A stretch of DNA of 61,091 bases. It comes from Phallus indusiatus. Taxonomy: Eukaryota > Basidiomycota > Agaricomycetes > Phallales > Phallaceae. Below, piece after piece: positions 22,401 through 34,103 of the stretch (position 1 is the stretch's first letter; the number at the start of each line of letters is the position of its first letter). The translations under genes were made by a program, and so were the position numbers. The DNA lies in contig JAQFWX010000158.1 in the NCBI GenBank assembly GCA_027605045.1, forward strand, positions 15,001 through 76,091, read 5' to 3'. Below the pieces are notes generated by a model, which saw only the letters and a program-made list of their open reading frames with translations, made no database searches and was not told where the DNA came from.

Positions 22401-23682
22401 TTTCAAGCGCCAGCCGCACTCCGGTTTTTCCGCGCTACGCTCAAGTTTGGAAATCCAAATATTTTCCTACAGCTCACGAAACACGATGTCTTTGCCCCAA
22501 TATTGCAATTGACGATCCGCGAGTCACGATTAGATAACTTGCTCAGCTCATGCTGCCAAGAATTCTTCGAGCATATACGACGAGTACGTTTGATGGTGTT
22601 CAGCTGATGCCGCTTGAGTTCTCATTTTCTGTTTTATTATTCTTTTCAGGAAAATTTCAAGGATCTATTGACTCATCTTATGTCGAGATATCAGTCGAGT
22701 ATTACAGAGTTAGCAGCCATACCTGTCTGTGGGGAAAGATTCCAAAATCTCATTCGTCGTTGGGAGATGAACAATGAACCACCGCCCAAAGAAAATGAGA
22801 AACCTTCGTACGTTTATTTTCGCGTTATTTTGATGCTTGGTTGCTGATGAAAGAACTAGTGTCGTACCATCCACGCGGAAATGGGGCCAGGGCAACGCTT
22901 TGGATGCCGAGGAGGAAGACTACTTCAACAAGTCGGACGAAGAAGATTCACCAAAAGTCGTCAAACCCCCAGCGATTCCGCCGCCGATGAACGCTCTAAA
23001 ACGGAAACGCGGAAAGGCATTTTTTCCTGGTTCATTACCAACACCTCAAAAGCAGTTACGTCCCTCGTTGCCTCGATCACCATCACCAATGCAGACACTG
23101 GTTGATTATGGAGACGATGACGAAGACGATATAACAAATGCCGTTTCGCCCTCGAAGTCCGCCAACCCATTGGCCGTTGACCAATCTAAACCCCCAAATA
23201 CATCGCCGTTCAGACAAGTAGACTGGTTTGCTGGCCTACAAATACCATCCACGACCACATCATCACCTTCATCCTCTAATTCAAGCAAAACCCCTTCATC
23301 GAAGAAGGACTCTACGGAATTACCGGACGAGGTCGGTGGCGATATTGCAGAGTCACTGCGGGATAGATTATCGACGACTTCGCCTCTCAAATTGGGTGAG
23401 AAGCGGAGGAGAGAGGACGAAGACGATGAGGACGAGATGCTAGAACGATTGATGAAGAGCAAAAAACCTAACATCGCATCGAGTACACCGAAGGCCGACT
23501 CATCTTCGAAACTCGTAGGGGTAGCGAAAACACCGCCTTCGTCAGGGAAGCTAAAGCTGAAACTAGGGTCGTCAACAAGCTTTTCGCTCGCTTCAGGTTC
23601 TCAGCAATCACCGTCATCGTCGTCGTCCCCATCGCCGTCACCAACGTCACCTCCAAACCACCAGAATGTGGATAGTGGATAG
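19438..23682 (+). CDS. PSY2: Protein phosphatase 4 regulatory subunit 3 (SMEK/Psy2)
   Basis: Targeting subunit of PP4, which dephosphorylates DNA-damage and checkpoint substrates such as gamma-H2A and Rad53. Order: a Ser/Pro-rich N-terminus of about 160 residues, unusual for the family; a PH/EVH1-like domain (RRVK joined to VYELLGQKWTDRGTAF, then WTEPDGSDFALSFQD); the SMK-1 domain (MNSFLHAAKLPNPALGNMHE, EPALYEYILQDAIFSGVLGV); and armadillo-like repeats (LLKDFVLARLTDDATFNVLN, RMQLFRTLVDKGVLHAIQWA, LQLTIRESRLDNLLSS). The C-terminal tail is acidic and Ser-rich (from about 22870) with KRKRGKAFF-like basic patches. Two early introns (about 19939-19990 and 20162-20251) lack stops and are multiples of three, so a naive reading retains them. 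The gene ends TAG 23680-23682. Confidence 0.92.
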
Positions 23683-23931
23683 AAAGGATGTGAGTTCTTC
23701 GGTAGGATAGGATATCAAATACGCGCCACTGTTCATTGATGATGTCAAAGCTCTGTGTACTCCTAATTAATTTGTGCTGCAAGTTATGTTTTCAATAGAA
23801 ATTTTGTTATTGGCATAATTAAATTTCTGCTCCAAAAGGAGCGGATATGGAAATCTGCATCCGAGAAGAACAAGATCATGTAATCTGAGAGTTTTACGTC
23901 ATCATTACCCCAGACTCTCAACTGCTCGACG

Positions 23932-25008
23932 ATGTCTTTCGATGTAGTTTCTTTCAATGTTAGCGCTTTTATATGCGCCGTTTTTGTTTTGGACTATGGC
24001 GCAGACAAGTTCATCGACCATACCGTTATCTTAGCCAGAAGGCTCCAACTCAGCGAGACATTAATCGCTCTTCTTACAGCAGGTGCCGAATGGGAAGAGC
24101 TTATCGTCGTCATTGCCGCGATTGCGCAAGGAAAACCTGCTCTTGCAATAGGAAACGTTATAGGAAGTTGCATTTCCAACATTCTGGGAGCATTTTCCCT
24201 CGGTCTCCTTTTCAGACCTATCGAAACATTTGATAAAAGTGCCAAGATCTACGCTCTGGTTCAGTTGATCGTTACTACATCCGTTGGAATTAGTCTGGTC
24301 ACTGCTGGTCCGACGAAAATGGGGAAAATTGGCGGTGGAGTCTTGATTGGAGCTTTCGTTGCATACACTATATCCATTGGTTGGGGCATATATCGAGGTT
24401 ACGTTACCGCGCCTACAGATGGAGATGAAGATTCGGACAACGAAGTGTTTGATGACGCTCCAGCGTCGTCTGCAGTTCCGAACGTCATCACCAGTCCAGC
24501 ATCTAGCACCGACAACCTTCTATCTCAAGCAGCCGCTTTTTCTTCAAAGAAGGGTGAACGGAGCTCGACATACCATATATTTCAGATCGTCATAGGCTTT
24601 GTCGCTCTTTCACTGAGTGGCTACGTCTTGTCCCACGCCGCCTCCACACTCGCTTCAGCTCTTAATTTATCCGAAACAGTCGTTGGCCTAACGATACTCT
24701 CGTTTTCCACAACACTGCCCGAAAAGTTTGTTGCATTCATGAGCGGATGGCGTCGTCATTCCGGTATTCTCGTCGCTATCACCGCAGGGAGCAACACGTT
24801 TCTACTCACTTTATGCATCGGGGTTGCTCTGTTCGGACAGGTCAAGACCGGAGAATCATTGCGAATCGAAGAGGTTAGTTACCTCATAGCTTCTGCCGGA
24901 GCGTTTACTGCTATGGTATGGTTCGGAACGCGGCAATGGATGGGCTACGTGATGGTGCTTGCGTACATTGTATTCTTGGTTCTAGAATTTACCGTTTGGA
25001 GACGATGA
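23932..25008 (+). CDS. CaCA-superfamily cation exchanger, noncanonical
   Basis: Intronless, 358 residues, about ten predicted hydrophobic helices in two related halves around an acidic cytosolic loop (DGDEDSDNEVFDDAP, roughly residues 163-178). Repeat 1 reads TAGAEWEELIVVIAAIAQGK, then IGNVIGSCISNILG. Repeat 2 reads STTLPEKFVAFMSGWRRHSG, then AITAGSNTFLLTL. The GN(V)xGSxxxN and AGSNTF signatures fit the Na+/Ca2+ and K+-dependent exchanger fold. The usual G(T/S)S(L/A)PEL of alpha-1 is replaced by GAEWEEL, and repeat 2 has LPEK instead of LPEL, so ion selectivity cannot be inferred. The topology suggests a vacuolar or other internal-membrane exchanger. Start and stop are unambiguous, and there is no signal peptide cleavage motif. 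Confidence 0.82.
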   Translation: MSFDVVSFNVSAFICAVFVLDYGADKFIDHTVILARRLQLSETLIALLTAGAEWEELIVVIAAIAQGKPALAIGNVIGSCISNILGAFSLGLLFRPIETFDKSAKIYALVQLIVTTSVGISLVTAGPTKMGKIGGGVLIGAFVAYTISIGWGIYRGYVTAPTDGDEDSDNEVFDDAPASSAVPNVITSPASSTDNLLSQAAAFSSKKGERSSTYHIFQIVIGFVALSLSGYVLSHAASTLASALNLSETVVGLTILSFSTTLPEKFVAFMSGWRRHSGILVAITAGSNTFLLTLCIGVALFGQVKTGESLRIEEVSYLIASAGAFTAMVWFGTRQWMGYVMVLAYIVFLVLEFTVWRR

Positions 25009-26304
25009 GAAATTATTTCGATGAGGGACTGCAGGGATGCCCTAAAAGTATCACTTGCGCTTTCGGTCATGGACCAGAATATATCAGATACCAGGAACAA
25101 TATTCCATACGAATGAAATGCATTGTAGGTTTGGAATTCGGTCTACTGGGTTAATGATTTGCCGCGAAGATATTCTCTCTTCCATAGGAAGAAGGACGAT
25201 AGAACGAAGATATGTAGATGATTTTATGTTAGAGGCACTGATGTACATTATCTATGCAAAGAGAGACAGAACAAAGATGAGAAAAAGAGACCCATGAGAC
25301 TAGAAAATGTATAGAACAAAGGAAAATGAAGAGGTAACGACACAGATTAGGGATGTGAAACATTGACAGGATAAGAACGAAACAGATAAGAAACAAAAAG
25401 AAAACAAGATATGTCGAGTTAAGATAAAGAAAAGTCATGTATATGAGAGAAGGAGGGGAAGAAATGTAACAGGTAAAAAAAATTGGGGTCATTTGCAGGT
25501 GAATGTTCAAATGTATAATTGAGAAGTGAGAAAACGAGTCCATGACAGGGATAATAATATGAAGGGAATGTACTCAGCGCAAAGAGTACAAACATATGAA
25601 AGAAAACAAACGCAAAAGCAAACCAGTGAACCATCGTGTGCCCCTGGGCAAAGAGGGAGACAACTCCGCAGAACAGAGTAGGAAGGAGAGAGTTTTGACA
25701 GAATGGTCCGATATATTCACAAAAACAATAATACATATATAACGGGATGTCGATGGCGTTCGCTGACGTATACGGAAAACTTGTATCGCGACGCAAGTAT
25801 TCGAACTGAAAAAGGGTCGTAATTCCGGAAGGATTAGGAGCCATTGATCTTTGATTAATGGAGAATGCGAGAGGAAGAGATAGAGACAGAGAGAGATAAA
25901 ATTTTGTTGTTTGTGAGGAAATCGCCCTTGTTACGTATAGATGCGGAGAATTCGAACATGTTGTGGTAATGATAATGGGTACTAGTGGTAGTAATATAAG
26001 CAAAAACCGAGACGAAAAATGGAGCGAGATATTGATCAGAGAAACAGAAACAGAAAGAAGTTGTCTTGACTGAAGGGAGGGAAGAAAATAAAGTAAAAAG
26101 GATAAAAAAACACAATCGAAACACATGCCCGAGAGGAGGAAGAAGAAGAAGAAGAAGAAGAAGGGATGCCATAATGAACAGGGAGGGTATCGAGTACATT
26201 TAAGACAAACAAAAGGTGGAAAGGGGAGTCGCCGTAAAGCCGTATGCAACACTGTTGTTATCTATATACATTGGTATGCAAAATCAGGATCAGTATTTCG
26301 CGCT
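25009..26304. other. Convergent region, purine-rich on + strand
   Basis: About 1.3 kb between the convergent exchanger and Whi3-like genes. The + strand is strongly A/G-rich, including a GAA/GAG run at about 26112-26162, so the Whi3-like transcript would carry a long pyrimidine-rich 3' UTR here. Open frames on the minus strand are CT-rich translations (Phe/Leu/Ser) and are not supported as genes. Confidence 0.5.
26112..26162 (+). repeat. GAA/GAG microsatellite
   Basis: A run of GAGGAGGAAGAAGAAGAAGA type in the presumed 3' UTR of the Whi3-like gene. Confidence 0.85.
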
Positions 26305-29300
26305 TTATTTCTTGGGTGAAAGGGAGGGCATTTGCAGGCCAGGTGAGACCGCACCATTCGACGAAGACGCAGAAGAAAAGGATGCCAAGCTGGAGCCAGA
26401 TAACCCAAATGAATGAATCTGAGTACTCGAGATAGGTGGTGATCTGGCAAATCTGACCGCACGATCGTCGGGTTCTAAAGCGGGAGATGAGACCCCCGTA
26501 TTGAGGTTCATACCAAAAGACGGGGAATAGGTCTGCGTGGACAATGTAGGCGAGAGTGCAGATCCCCCGAATTCAGAGGGAACGGTGGATCTCATATTGT
26601 TCGGGAAAGAAGACCCGGTGACACCTGGCAAGGAAGATGATGCCCCTGAGGCGGAAGCCGAAGATGTTGAGCTCGCAGAGGACATGGATGATGAAGTAGC
26701 ATTAACGGTAGCACTGACACCTTGTCCGGGTCCAGAGCCGACCGCATTCAACGAACTCGATGGTGGAGGTGAGAAAAATCTCGAAGTGGGTGGCGGCGAA
26801 ATGCTATAATTATAAAGATGGTTGGGAGAGTTCAACTCGGTTGTACCCACGGTTAAAGGTGAATCATAGTGTCGAAGAATGGGTCGATTACCGCCGATCA
26901 CAATATCCGATGAAGATGCTCTGGTCTGAAAGGCATCATGCATCGAAGAAAAGTTCATCGAATTGCTAGAAACGGCTCCTTGTGATTGATGAGATCCAGA
27001 GGGCGGTTGCGTTTGCTGGCGTTGAGTCTGACTCTGGCCATTAGGATTGGAAGGACGAACTCCCAAAGGATTTTTAGAGAACGACAACCGGATACCGCCT
27101 TTAACAAGTCCGTTCAACGGGTTCCCATAAAGGTCGCGCATAGCCTTTGTAGCATAATTCACATCTTCAAACTATCATCCTACATTGTCAGCATTCTCTC
27201 ATCCACAAGCTAGTGGAGAAAATAACGAACCTCGACAAAGCACATTGGACCATTGTTCTTCTGTCTAAAGCATAACTTTCGATAGCCAGGACATTGCGTA
27301 AACAAAGACCGAAGGCTATCTTCAAGGACCGAGCTGGTATAGCCAGATGCTACAGGTGGGTTAGGTAGGTTTCCGACATATAACGTATTAATCTAATCAA
27401 GGATGGTCAACAACACAAACTGTATTCAGAACAAAAGAGCATACCGGAGGATTATGGTCAGACGCATTGCCAGGATAGTGTTGGCGAGGATGAAGATTAG
27501 AGGCTTGACGACCATCGATACCAGAAGAAGGAAGAGTACTCGTCGAAGCCGAAGCAGGTCCTCCAGCAGAACTAGCTCGCGATTCAGGCGAAGGCAACTG
27601 AGAAGTATCACCTTCAGTGCTGACTAGCAAAACCTTGGAAAAATCATTTTCCAAACTGCCAAGACTGCTTCCTTGCGAGTCATCGGCGATGCTAGACGAA
27701 CTTGATCTAGGGAGTGAGGATGGAGAGTTGACGCCGAACGATGAGAACCCTGTGATGTGGTGATAATGCTGTCCGTTTGAGGAGTCACCATTAGGGGAAT
27801 GCAATCGGAGAATTTGGGACCCGCCGGTAGGTGGGAGAGGTGTGTTGAGGTCGGGAGGAGAAAGAATCTCATTTGGATCTGCGTATGAACCATTGCTATA
27901 GGTGCCCCGTTGTTCAGAATAGGGAACATCAAAACTCGAGGGAGGACTAGACTGTGACGATGACGGTGGTCGAGGTGGAATAGACGAAGACGACACGTTA
28001 GAGTTTAAAGCTTTTGAGAAAAATTTCCAATTAACCTCAAGCTAATGAACTCTTTGGTTAGGAAACATACCTGTTAAATTCCATGGAGTACCGGGTGCAG
28101 TCGAATTGTGAGCCTGAGGTAAATGCAACAATTGTTGCTGTTGATGATGGTGTGATTGCGGAGATAAATATATATCTCCACCACCTGAATACCCGTGGTG
28201 TTTCGAAGCCAGGTTTGATAACGTCCCATGAGTAAGAACGTTATTATTGTTGTTGGAATGTAACCCGTTACCTAAAGAATAGGTGGCAAACTCGGGGAGG
28301 CCCAGTGGATTAACATTCCCATTCATGGTAGATCCGCCGGGCGGACTGATCAAATTCGAAGTATCGGATACTGAATGGAAGGCATCGTAAACCGTAGATC
28401 TCTCCCTGCGGACCTGCTCGTGTTGGTCTGGTTCGTCACGGGTGACAGTGACAGAAGTTGCCGTCGAAACTGATAATCCACGCTTCTCTCTCGGATCATG
28501 TTCCTTTTCGTCACCCTGTTGCTGGAGGGGCCTGCGATTAAGCGCACTAGTTCCCAAACCCATAGGTGCATCAAGTGTACCAGGTTGGCGATCGCGTGCA
28601 ACTAGTGATTCACCAGAACTCGTATGTCCGGAAGATGGAACAAACCCAATCACAGTGCCGTTCGTGTATCCAAAACCGGGAGGATTCACCGCACCAGACA
28701 ATTCTGATGATCCCAAGTTAAGATTGTTTGACGCGCCAGAGACCACACCGGATAGAGCTACGTTTGCGTTGACAGATGACGTGGGAGGGATTAAACCAGA
28801 AGGTAAGCCGAGGGGACCAACACCCCTTTTCGTATGCAAGTTCTTCTTTGCCATTTCAGCTTTAAGAACAGCGCCCTTCTCAATATCGACTCTTTTACCC
28901 TGTAGCTCATCTCGAGCTATTAAAGCTTCCTGGCGAGTGCGAAACTTGGCAAAACCAATAATCTGTTTCCGTGGGGGTGGATGAATCTGTTGTTGCTGCT
29001 GCTGTTGCTGCGAATCGACACCAAAGGAATCCGCCGAATTGGGTTGTTGCCATGAGGATGAAGTACCTTGGGGACCGTCCACGACAACACCACCTGAATT
29101 AACGGTGACGAGATTGTATGGGTCCTGAGCACCAGAGTAAGCGGATGAACCAGGATGCTGTTGGCTAAGGTAGCCGGCTTGGCGTAAAGTATTCGTGACA
29201 CCGGATGCACTAGCAGCAGATCCATATGCAGAAGAATCTTTGTTGGGGATCTTCAGGGTAGCGGCCTCAAATCCAGTAGCAAACGTGAACATGTTTTGAA

Positions 29301-30349
29301 ATTCTCGTTCCTGAACCAAACGAACAGAAAATATGAGTAGCTGTTTTGGAGAAAATATCAATAATAATACCACTAACCTGCATGTCGTCAGGAAATCCAA
29401 CCACAAAAATAGTCGAGATCTCCTCTTGACCTTGGTCGCCACGGTTGCTTTGCTGTTGTGGTGGCTGACCATGCTGAGAGGAAGATTGTTGAGAGGCATT
29501 TCCGGGACCGGAATTGGGTGCTTGTAAAAGAGGATGCTGTGTTGAAGGAGGATGATGGTGATGATGAGAAGATGGTGAAAATGCAAGACCGTTCGGAAGA
29601 TGAGCACCGTTGAGGTAGGGTATGCCGTTAACTTGTTGTTGTTGTTGTTGTTGCTGCTGTTGTTGTGATTGAGACTGCTGTTGTTTGACAAGCTGGACTG
29701 AGTAGGAAGCTACATGTTTCTGGGCTAAGGTTGAGTCCTGGTAAGGATCACCAAAGTCGTATCTGTCGCTGGGAGAAGGACCGAAAATATCAGCCTTGGT
29801 TGGGTAGTTGAATGAGTCTCCGGAATACGGCATGTAAGAGGTGGATTGTGGGAAGTGTGGATAGTTGGGAGTATTGGAGTTGTGATGGTTGGTGGAGGAG
29901 GGAGGTGACATGATATCGAGAGAATTTCGCGACGGATAAACTGGATGGGATGAAGAAGAGACTTGCTGATGATCATAAGAAAGATGAGAATGCTGAGATG
30001 CAGGAGAGAGACGAGAAGTGTCGACGTCGGCGTTAATGGAGTCGAGGAGGGATTTGTTGATTAAATCCTCGTCCGTCCTGTGAGACGGGGAGACGGGAGG
30101 GGAGTGGAACGCCAGGATGGGCAAGGGGAGCAGTGGTGTATGGAAGCTATAAATTAAAGAAGGAAGCGACGATGAGGAATGGTAGTCGGCCGACGTGGTA
30201 GACGATGAGGAAAAACGGATGGCGGAGATGGGCGGCAGGCGGAGAGAGAAAGTGTCAGCGTTCGGGGGAGAGAAAAAAAGAACAGAAACAAAAAACCGAA
30301 AAAACAATCGCCCAGTGGCAGAAACACACCCCACACACAAGGACCCCAA
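26305..30349 (-). CDS. WHI3: Whi3-like RNA-binding protein with two RRMs and polyglutamine
   Basis: Fungal Whi3 proteins bind G1 cyclin and polarity mRNAs, form condensates, and control cell size and morphogenesis. Five exons inferred. RRM 1 starts at [13 protein letters not shown] and continues after an intron with [21 protein letters not shown] 60-70 residue Ser/Gln-rich insertion precedes its second half, [20 protein letters not shown] then [23 protein letters not shown] 2, near the C-terminus (27390-27100), reads [37 protein letters not shown], then after an intron [19 protein letters not shown]. Polyglutamine tracts lie near 29650 and 29000. The frame is open to ATG 30349, but that N-terminus is atypical; ATG 29911 ([13 protein letters not shown]) or a spliced start is possible. 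Stop 26305-26307. Confidence 0.88.
29634..29692 (-). repeat. CAA/CAG repeat coding polyglutamine
   Basis: TTG/CTG units on the + strand encode about 17 Gln residues, two of them separated by Ser ([14 protein letters not shown]), in the N-terminal low-complexity region of the Whi3-like protein. Confidence 0.9.
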
Positions 30350-31223
30350 ACACTATCCGTGGGAAACTATTACTAAACTATGTTGATGCACTAGCGAGGT
30401 AAACAATGGCGTATACATACACAACCGAAACAGAGTTCAATGACGTTATCACTCCCCGGGGTCTCTGTGCTCATTTGTCATCACGTCGCATATTATGCAC
30501 GGACCACCCACATCTACCTGCACAGCCTTTCTCGGGAGCCCACATGCGCCCTCAGATACCAACAATAATACCTGTCACATTGCCCCTGTCACCAGTGGAT
30601 CACACCCCCGCCAGCCAATAGCGATCCGATAGCCAGCCATATGATAACAGCCCAGAACAGTGCGGCCAGGAAACGCTCTCTCCCCCGTCGAGCTCCCTCT
30701 CTCATTGCCCAGTCAGACGTGGGGTCATAGTACGGTAGAACGACACCCAATGGTCCTGGCCCACCGCGATGGTCGTGGTGGTGATGGTGCTGATGAAGGT
30801 TTTGTTGTTGGTCAGGATGATGGTAATGATAGTGTCCTTATAAGAGTGGTTGATTAACTCTATACCATTTACCCTTTATAAAATATATGTACCTGTTGTC
30901 ATCGTCGCTACTTCTGACGGTGCCGTAGCTTGTGAATAAGACGGCGGTGGCGCTCTCGCCTTTGAGGTACTGTCTGTACTTGTTGCAGATGAAGTAATGA
31001 TCATAAACAAAGACGGGGAACGGAGGATTGCAATTTTTTATATAATACAAAAAAACGAACTCATGTGACGGCATCATCCAAAACGACTGGCATGAAACAA
31101 TCTTAATTGTGCGATAAGCCTTTTTCAACTTAGGTATATCAAGTATATCAAAAAAAAAAAAGCCAAATTAGTCTATTCTAATTATAATTGTCCGTGGCTC
31201 GAGTTGGAACCACGCCAATTAGT
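30350..31223. other. 5' region of the Whi3-like gene and 3' region of the ArfGAP gene
   Basis: No supported gene. The segment at 30760-30835 is a GATGGT/GGTGATG-rich degenerate repeat. A run of about 12 A lies near 31150. The region probably holds the Whi3-like promoter and leader. Confidence 0.45.
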
Positions 31224-32699
31224 TTAGAAATCCTTCCATTCGTCCCACTCTTCTTCCCGAAGCTTATCGGCACGACTACTAACAAAAGCGTTCTCATTGC
31301 TTGTCGTTTTCATGTTGCTGTTGAAGAAATCATCGTCCTGAATGTTCCTGTCAAGTGCAGATGTTTCTTCCGACTCTGCCCATGGATTCTGTTCCACGGG
31401 TTCGTATCCTCCTCCAGGCCCTCCAAGTATATTGGTCTTGACTTTGTCCACCACAGTTCCAACACTCTCTCCAACGTCCACTCCAAATTGCGTTTTCCCC
31501 CATGCATTCGCCTGTCCAGCAGCAGCAGCCGCTTTCTGACTAGCAGCAGATACCATTCCTCCGACTTTTTCACGGAATTCAGGATCAGCCACTTTCTCCA
31601 AGCCAGGCTTGACAACCGTTTCAGAAACAGCCGCAACCGCTCCCGTAAACGCGGACCAACCCTTTGAGAATACACGAAGAGCCTCTGTTTGCATTTCCGA
31701 AGTCGAAGAAGAAGAAGAAGAAGAAAAGGTCTGTGAAGAGTCTGGATCAGGCGTGTTTCCAAATCCTGTGTATTTTCCTCCTTGAGAAGGAGGCAGGTAA
31801 TCTGGCCGTTGGGCGTTCATGGCCCCTAAAGAAGCAAAGTAGCTTTCGTTACCAGTGCTGGTGCTGGTAACATTGTCGGGAGCCGGGGATGGAGATGCCC
31901 TCTGTCCGAGACTGGATCCTGTTCGATTCGACGTCCGTGACTTGCGGAGGCCGCCTTGCGCAGATGATGGTCTTGAGGGGCTTTGGGTTAACGATGGGGG
32001 TGAAGGACTCCATGGTTTATTTTCTAACATTGCTGTCAACTTTTCCGAAGAACAAAATATATTATTATTTTATATTATTTCTGCCATGTGAAATTGCGAG
32101 ATTAGAACGCACCTTTTCCCGATATTGACTCGCAGCCCAGCAGTGGTATTTCTCGTGAGGACTCATTCCGGATGTGTAGCCACTTTGGTCCGAAGGGTAT
32201 TCTTCAAGGAATTTCTTAAAGGGGGCATTTCCTCCGAGCTATGGAAATTATTACTTATCAGGCAGTCTGTAATGAATCAAAACGATCTTGATAAAACAAC
32301 ATTGCATACTTTCATTCGTCGTAACTGATCTTCCTGCCATGCGTCCATGCTAACACTTCTGACGAAACTGGATAAATGACTAGATCAGGACATGTCCCAT
32401 TAAAACTTTGACCAAGCCACAAATACCTGATATGAACACCAAAGCCTCGATGCAAGCCAGCGCACTGGAGACACATGAAGATCGCAAAGCTGACAGAAGC
32501 CCATTGAGGACGAGGTGCTCCGCAATCAACGCAGGCTGATCAAGGGCGAGCGACAAAGAAGATGACGTTGTTGTTGTTGGGTGATGAAGGAAGATTAGAG
32601 AATAAACAAAACTACAAAGAAAAACAATCAACTTTTGTTGTCCAATGTATCGTCGTTGAGCAATTCTTGCAGGATTTTTCTCGTTTCCGGATCGGCCAT
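31224..32699 (-). CDS. GCS1: ArfGAP (Gcs1/ARFGAP1 type)
   Basis: Stimulates GTP hydrolysis by Arf1 during COPI vesicle cycling at the Golgi. Exon 1 is MADPETRKILQELLNDDTLD from ATG 32699. Splicing brings in the zinc finger CVDCGAPRPQWASVSFAIFM then CLQCAGLHRGFGVHI (C-x2-C-x16-C-x2-C, with the catalytic Arg in HRGFG). FVRSVSMDAWQEDQLRRM, LGGNAPFKKFLEEYP and EKYHCWAASQYREK follow. The last exon (from MTAMLENKPW, 32039) contains amphipathic ALPS-like segments (ALRVFSKGWSAFTGAVAAVS) that sense membrane curvature. It ends EEEWDEWKDF, the aromatic/acidic tail typical of the Gcs1/ARFGAP1 branch. Four coding introns are inferred. Confidence 0.94.
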
Positions 32700-33048
32700 T
32701 ATTGGGTCCGAGTTTGAAAATGGATGATGTTGTGTAACAACTACATAGCGGACTCGAGTCGTGTCAGCTGCAGACGACATGACACTCACGATGCGTATTT
32801 CTAGAGCTATCACTGGCCTACCCACAAGACTGGAACTCTTGTGCAATCTGATTAGAATCTTTTTTTTACTCTCTCGCGTGCGCGCGCGCGGCACTAACAA
32901 ATAAATTCCCAATCCGCGCTTCCGTTGCAATCCACACTTTTGGGCCACAGGATAATCTCGAAATCCCACGGCTGTGTATCATAAACCCATAAATATTACG
33001 CTTTTCTCTCCCCCCTTCTCATTCCCCCTCGTTCTCTTGCTCTTATAA
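32700..33048. promoter_or_regulatory. Bidirectional promoter between ArfGAP and velB genes
   Basis: 349 bases separate two divergent start codons. It contains a GCGCGCGC-type run near 32881-32891 and a CT-rich stretch (CTTTTCTCTCCCCCCTTCTC) just upstream of the velB start, typical of fungal core promoters. No specific binding site is claimed. Confidence 0.45.
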
Positions 33049-34060
33049 ATGATTCAAAAGACATCCCAGAGACAGCTTAATGCTCTCATGGGCAATTCCT
33101 CGGTTCGTTCACCCGAAGGCCGCACCATTTTGCACAACGGCAATGGTCCCGAAGAATGGGGATACTGGCATCGAGACAGGTGCGTCATTTCATTGAATTT
33201 GTATTGAAAAAAAGAGTGTCCACCCAGAACTGAGGATATGATACATATAATTGCCACTCTTAGGCATTACTGTCTCGAAGCCGCTCAGCACCCTATACGC
33301 GCCCGAATGTGTGGATTCGGTGACAAAGTTCGCTAAACGTTTCTTTTTACTTTGTTTTTTGTATTAAAATGCAACTTTCAGGACAGGCGACCTCTTGCAC
33401 CCGCTGCAGTAGCCAAAATGATTGTCAGAAGACGAGATAATTCGATTGTCGAAGTAGAGTACGTCGTTTTACGTTACGCACAGCATGTATTCTGACTTTT
33501 TTGTTCAAAAATCTTTTGCCTATCTCTCTCTCTCATTTTACTAGTGATATAGATTATGATTTCTTCGTCGTAACGGTCGACCTGTGGTCAGAAGATGGCA
33601 AAGAAGAAATGAATCTCGTTTTACATCCCTCTGCCTCCGATAGATATTTGCCCTCTCATTTGGCTAAACCACGTAAACGACCAGCTAACGAGCTAGCGGG
33701 TGTTCCGGGCGGTCCCAACAATTCGCTTACTCTTACCGCTCGTTCTTCTACCCGTCCTAGTCCATATCCTGCCGCTGCTGAAAGGAATAGGCCATTTTCA
33801 AACCATCCCCCAAGAGGCCACGACGGCGGAGGCGGAGATGACCCAAATGTACGGTACCGCTTTCCTTCTATGTGTCTCATTTACGTGAACCGCATTTGTT
33901 CAATTCAAAACTGATATCATTTTTCTTCTTTTCTTCTCTTTTCTCGCGCAGTCCATGTTGACGTCCCCTATCGTCCCTTCATCTACGCAACCTTCTTCCA
34001 TCTCATATCACTATTCTAGTTCTGATCCGTGGTCTGCTAGCACTAATACGGCTCAATCCG

Positions 34061-34103
<43 letters not shown>

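Noticed and set aside
25419..26252. 277-codon minus-strand open frame rich in Phe, Leu and Ser
   Set aside because: It is the translation of a pyrimidine-rich non-coding stretch between convergent genes. No domain, no family resemblance, and composition matches the background.
28442..28984. 180-codon + strand open frame antisense to the Whi3-like gene
   Set aside because: It is a shadow of the coding strand; the opposite frame holds the RRM.
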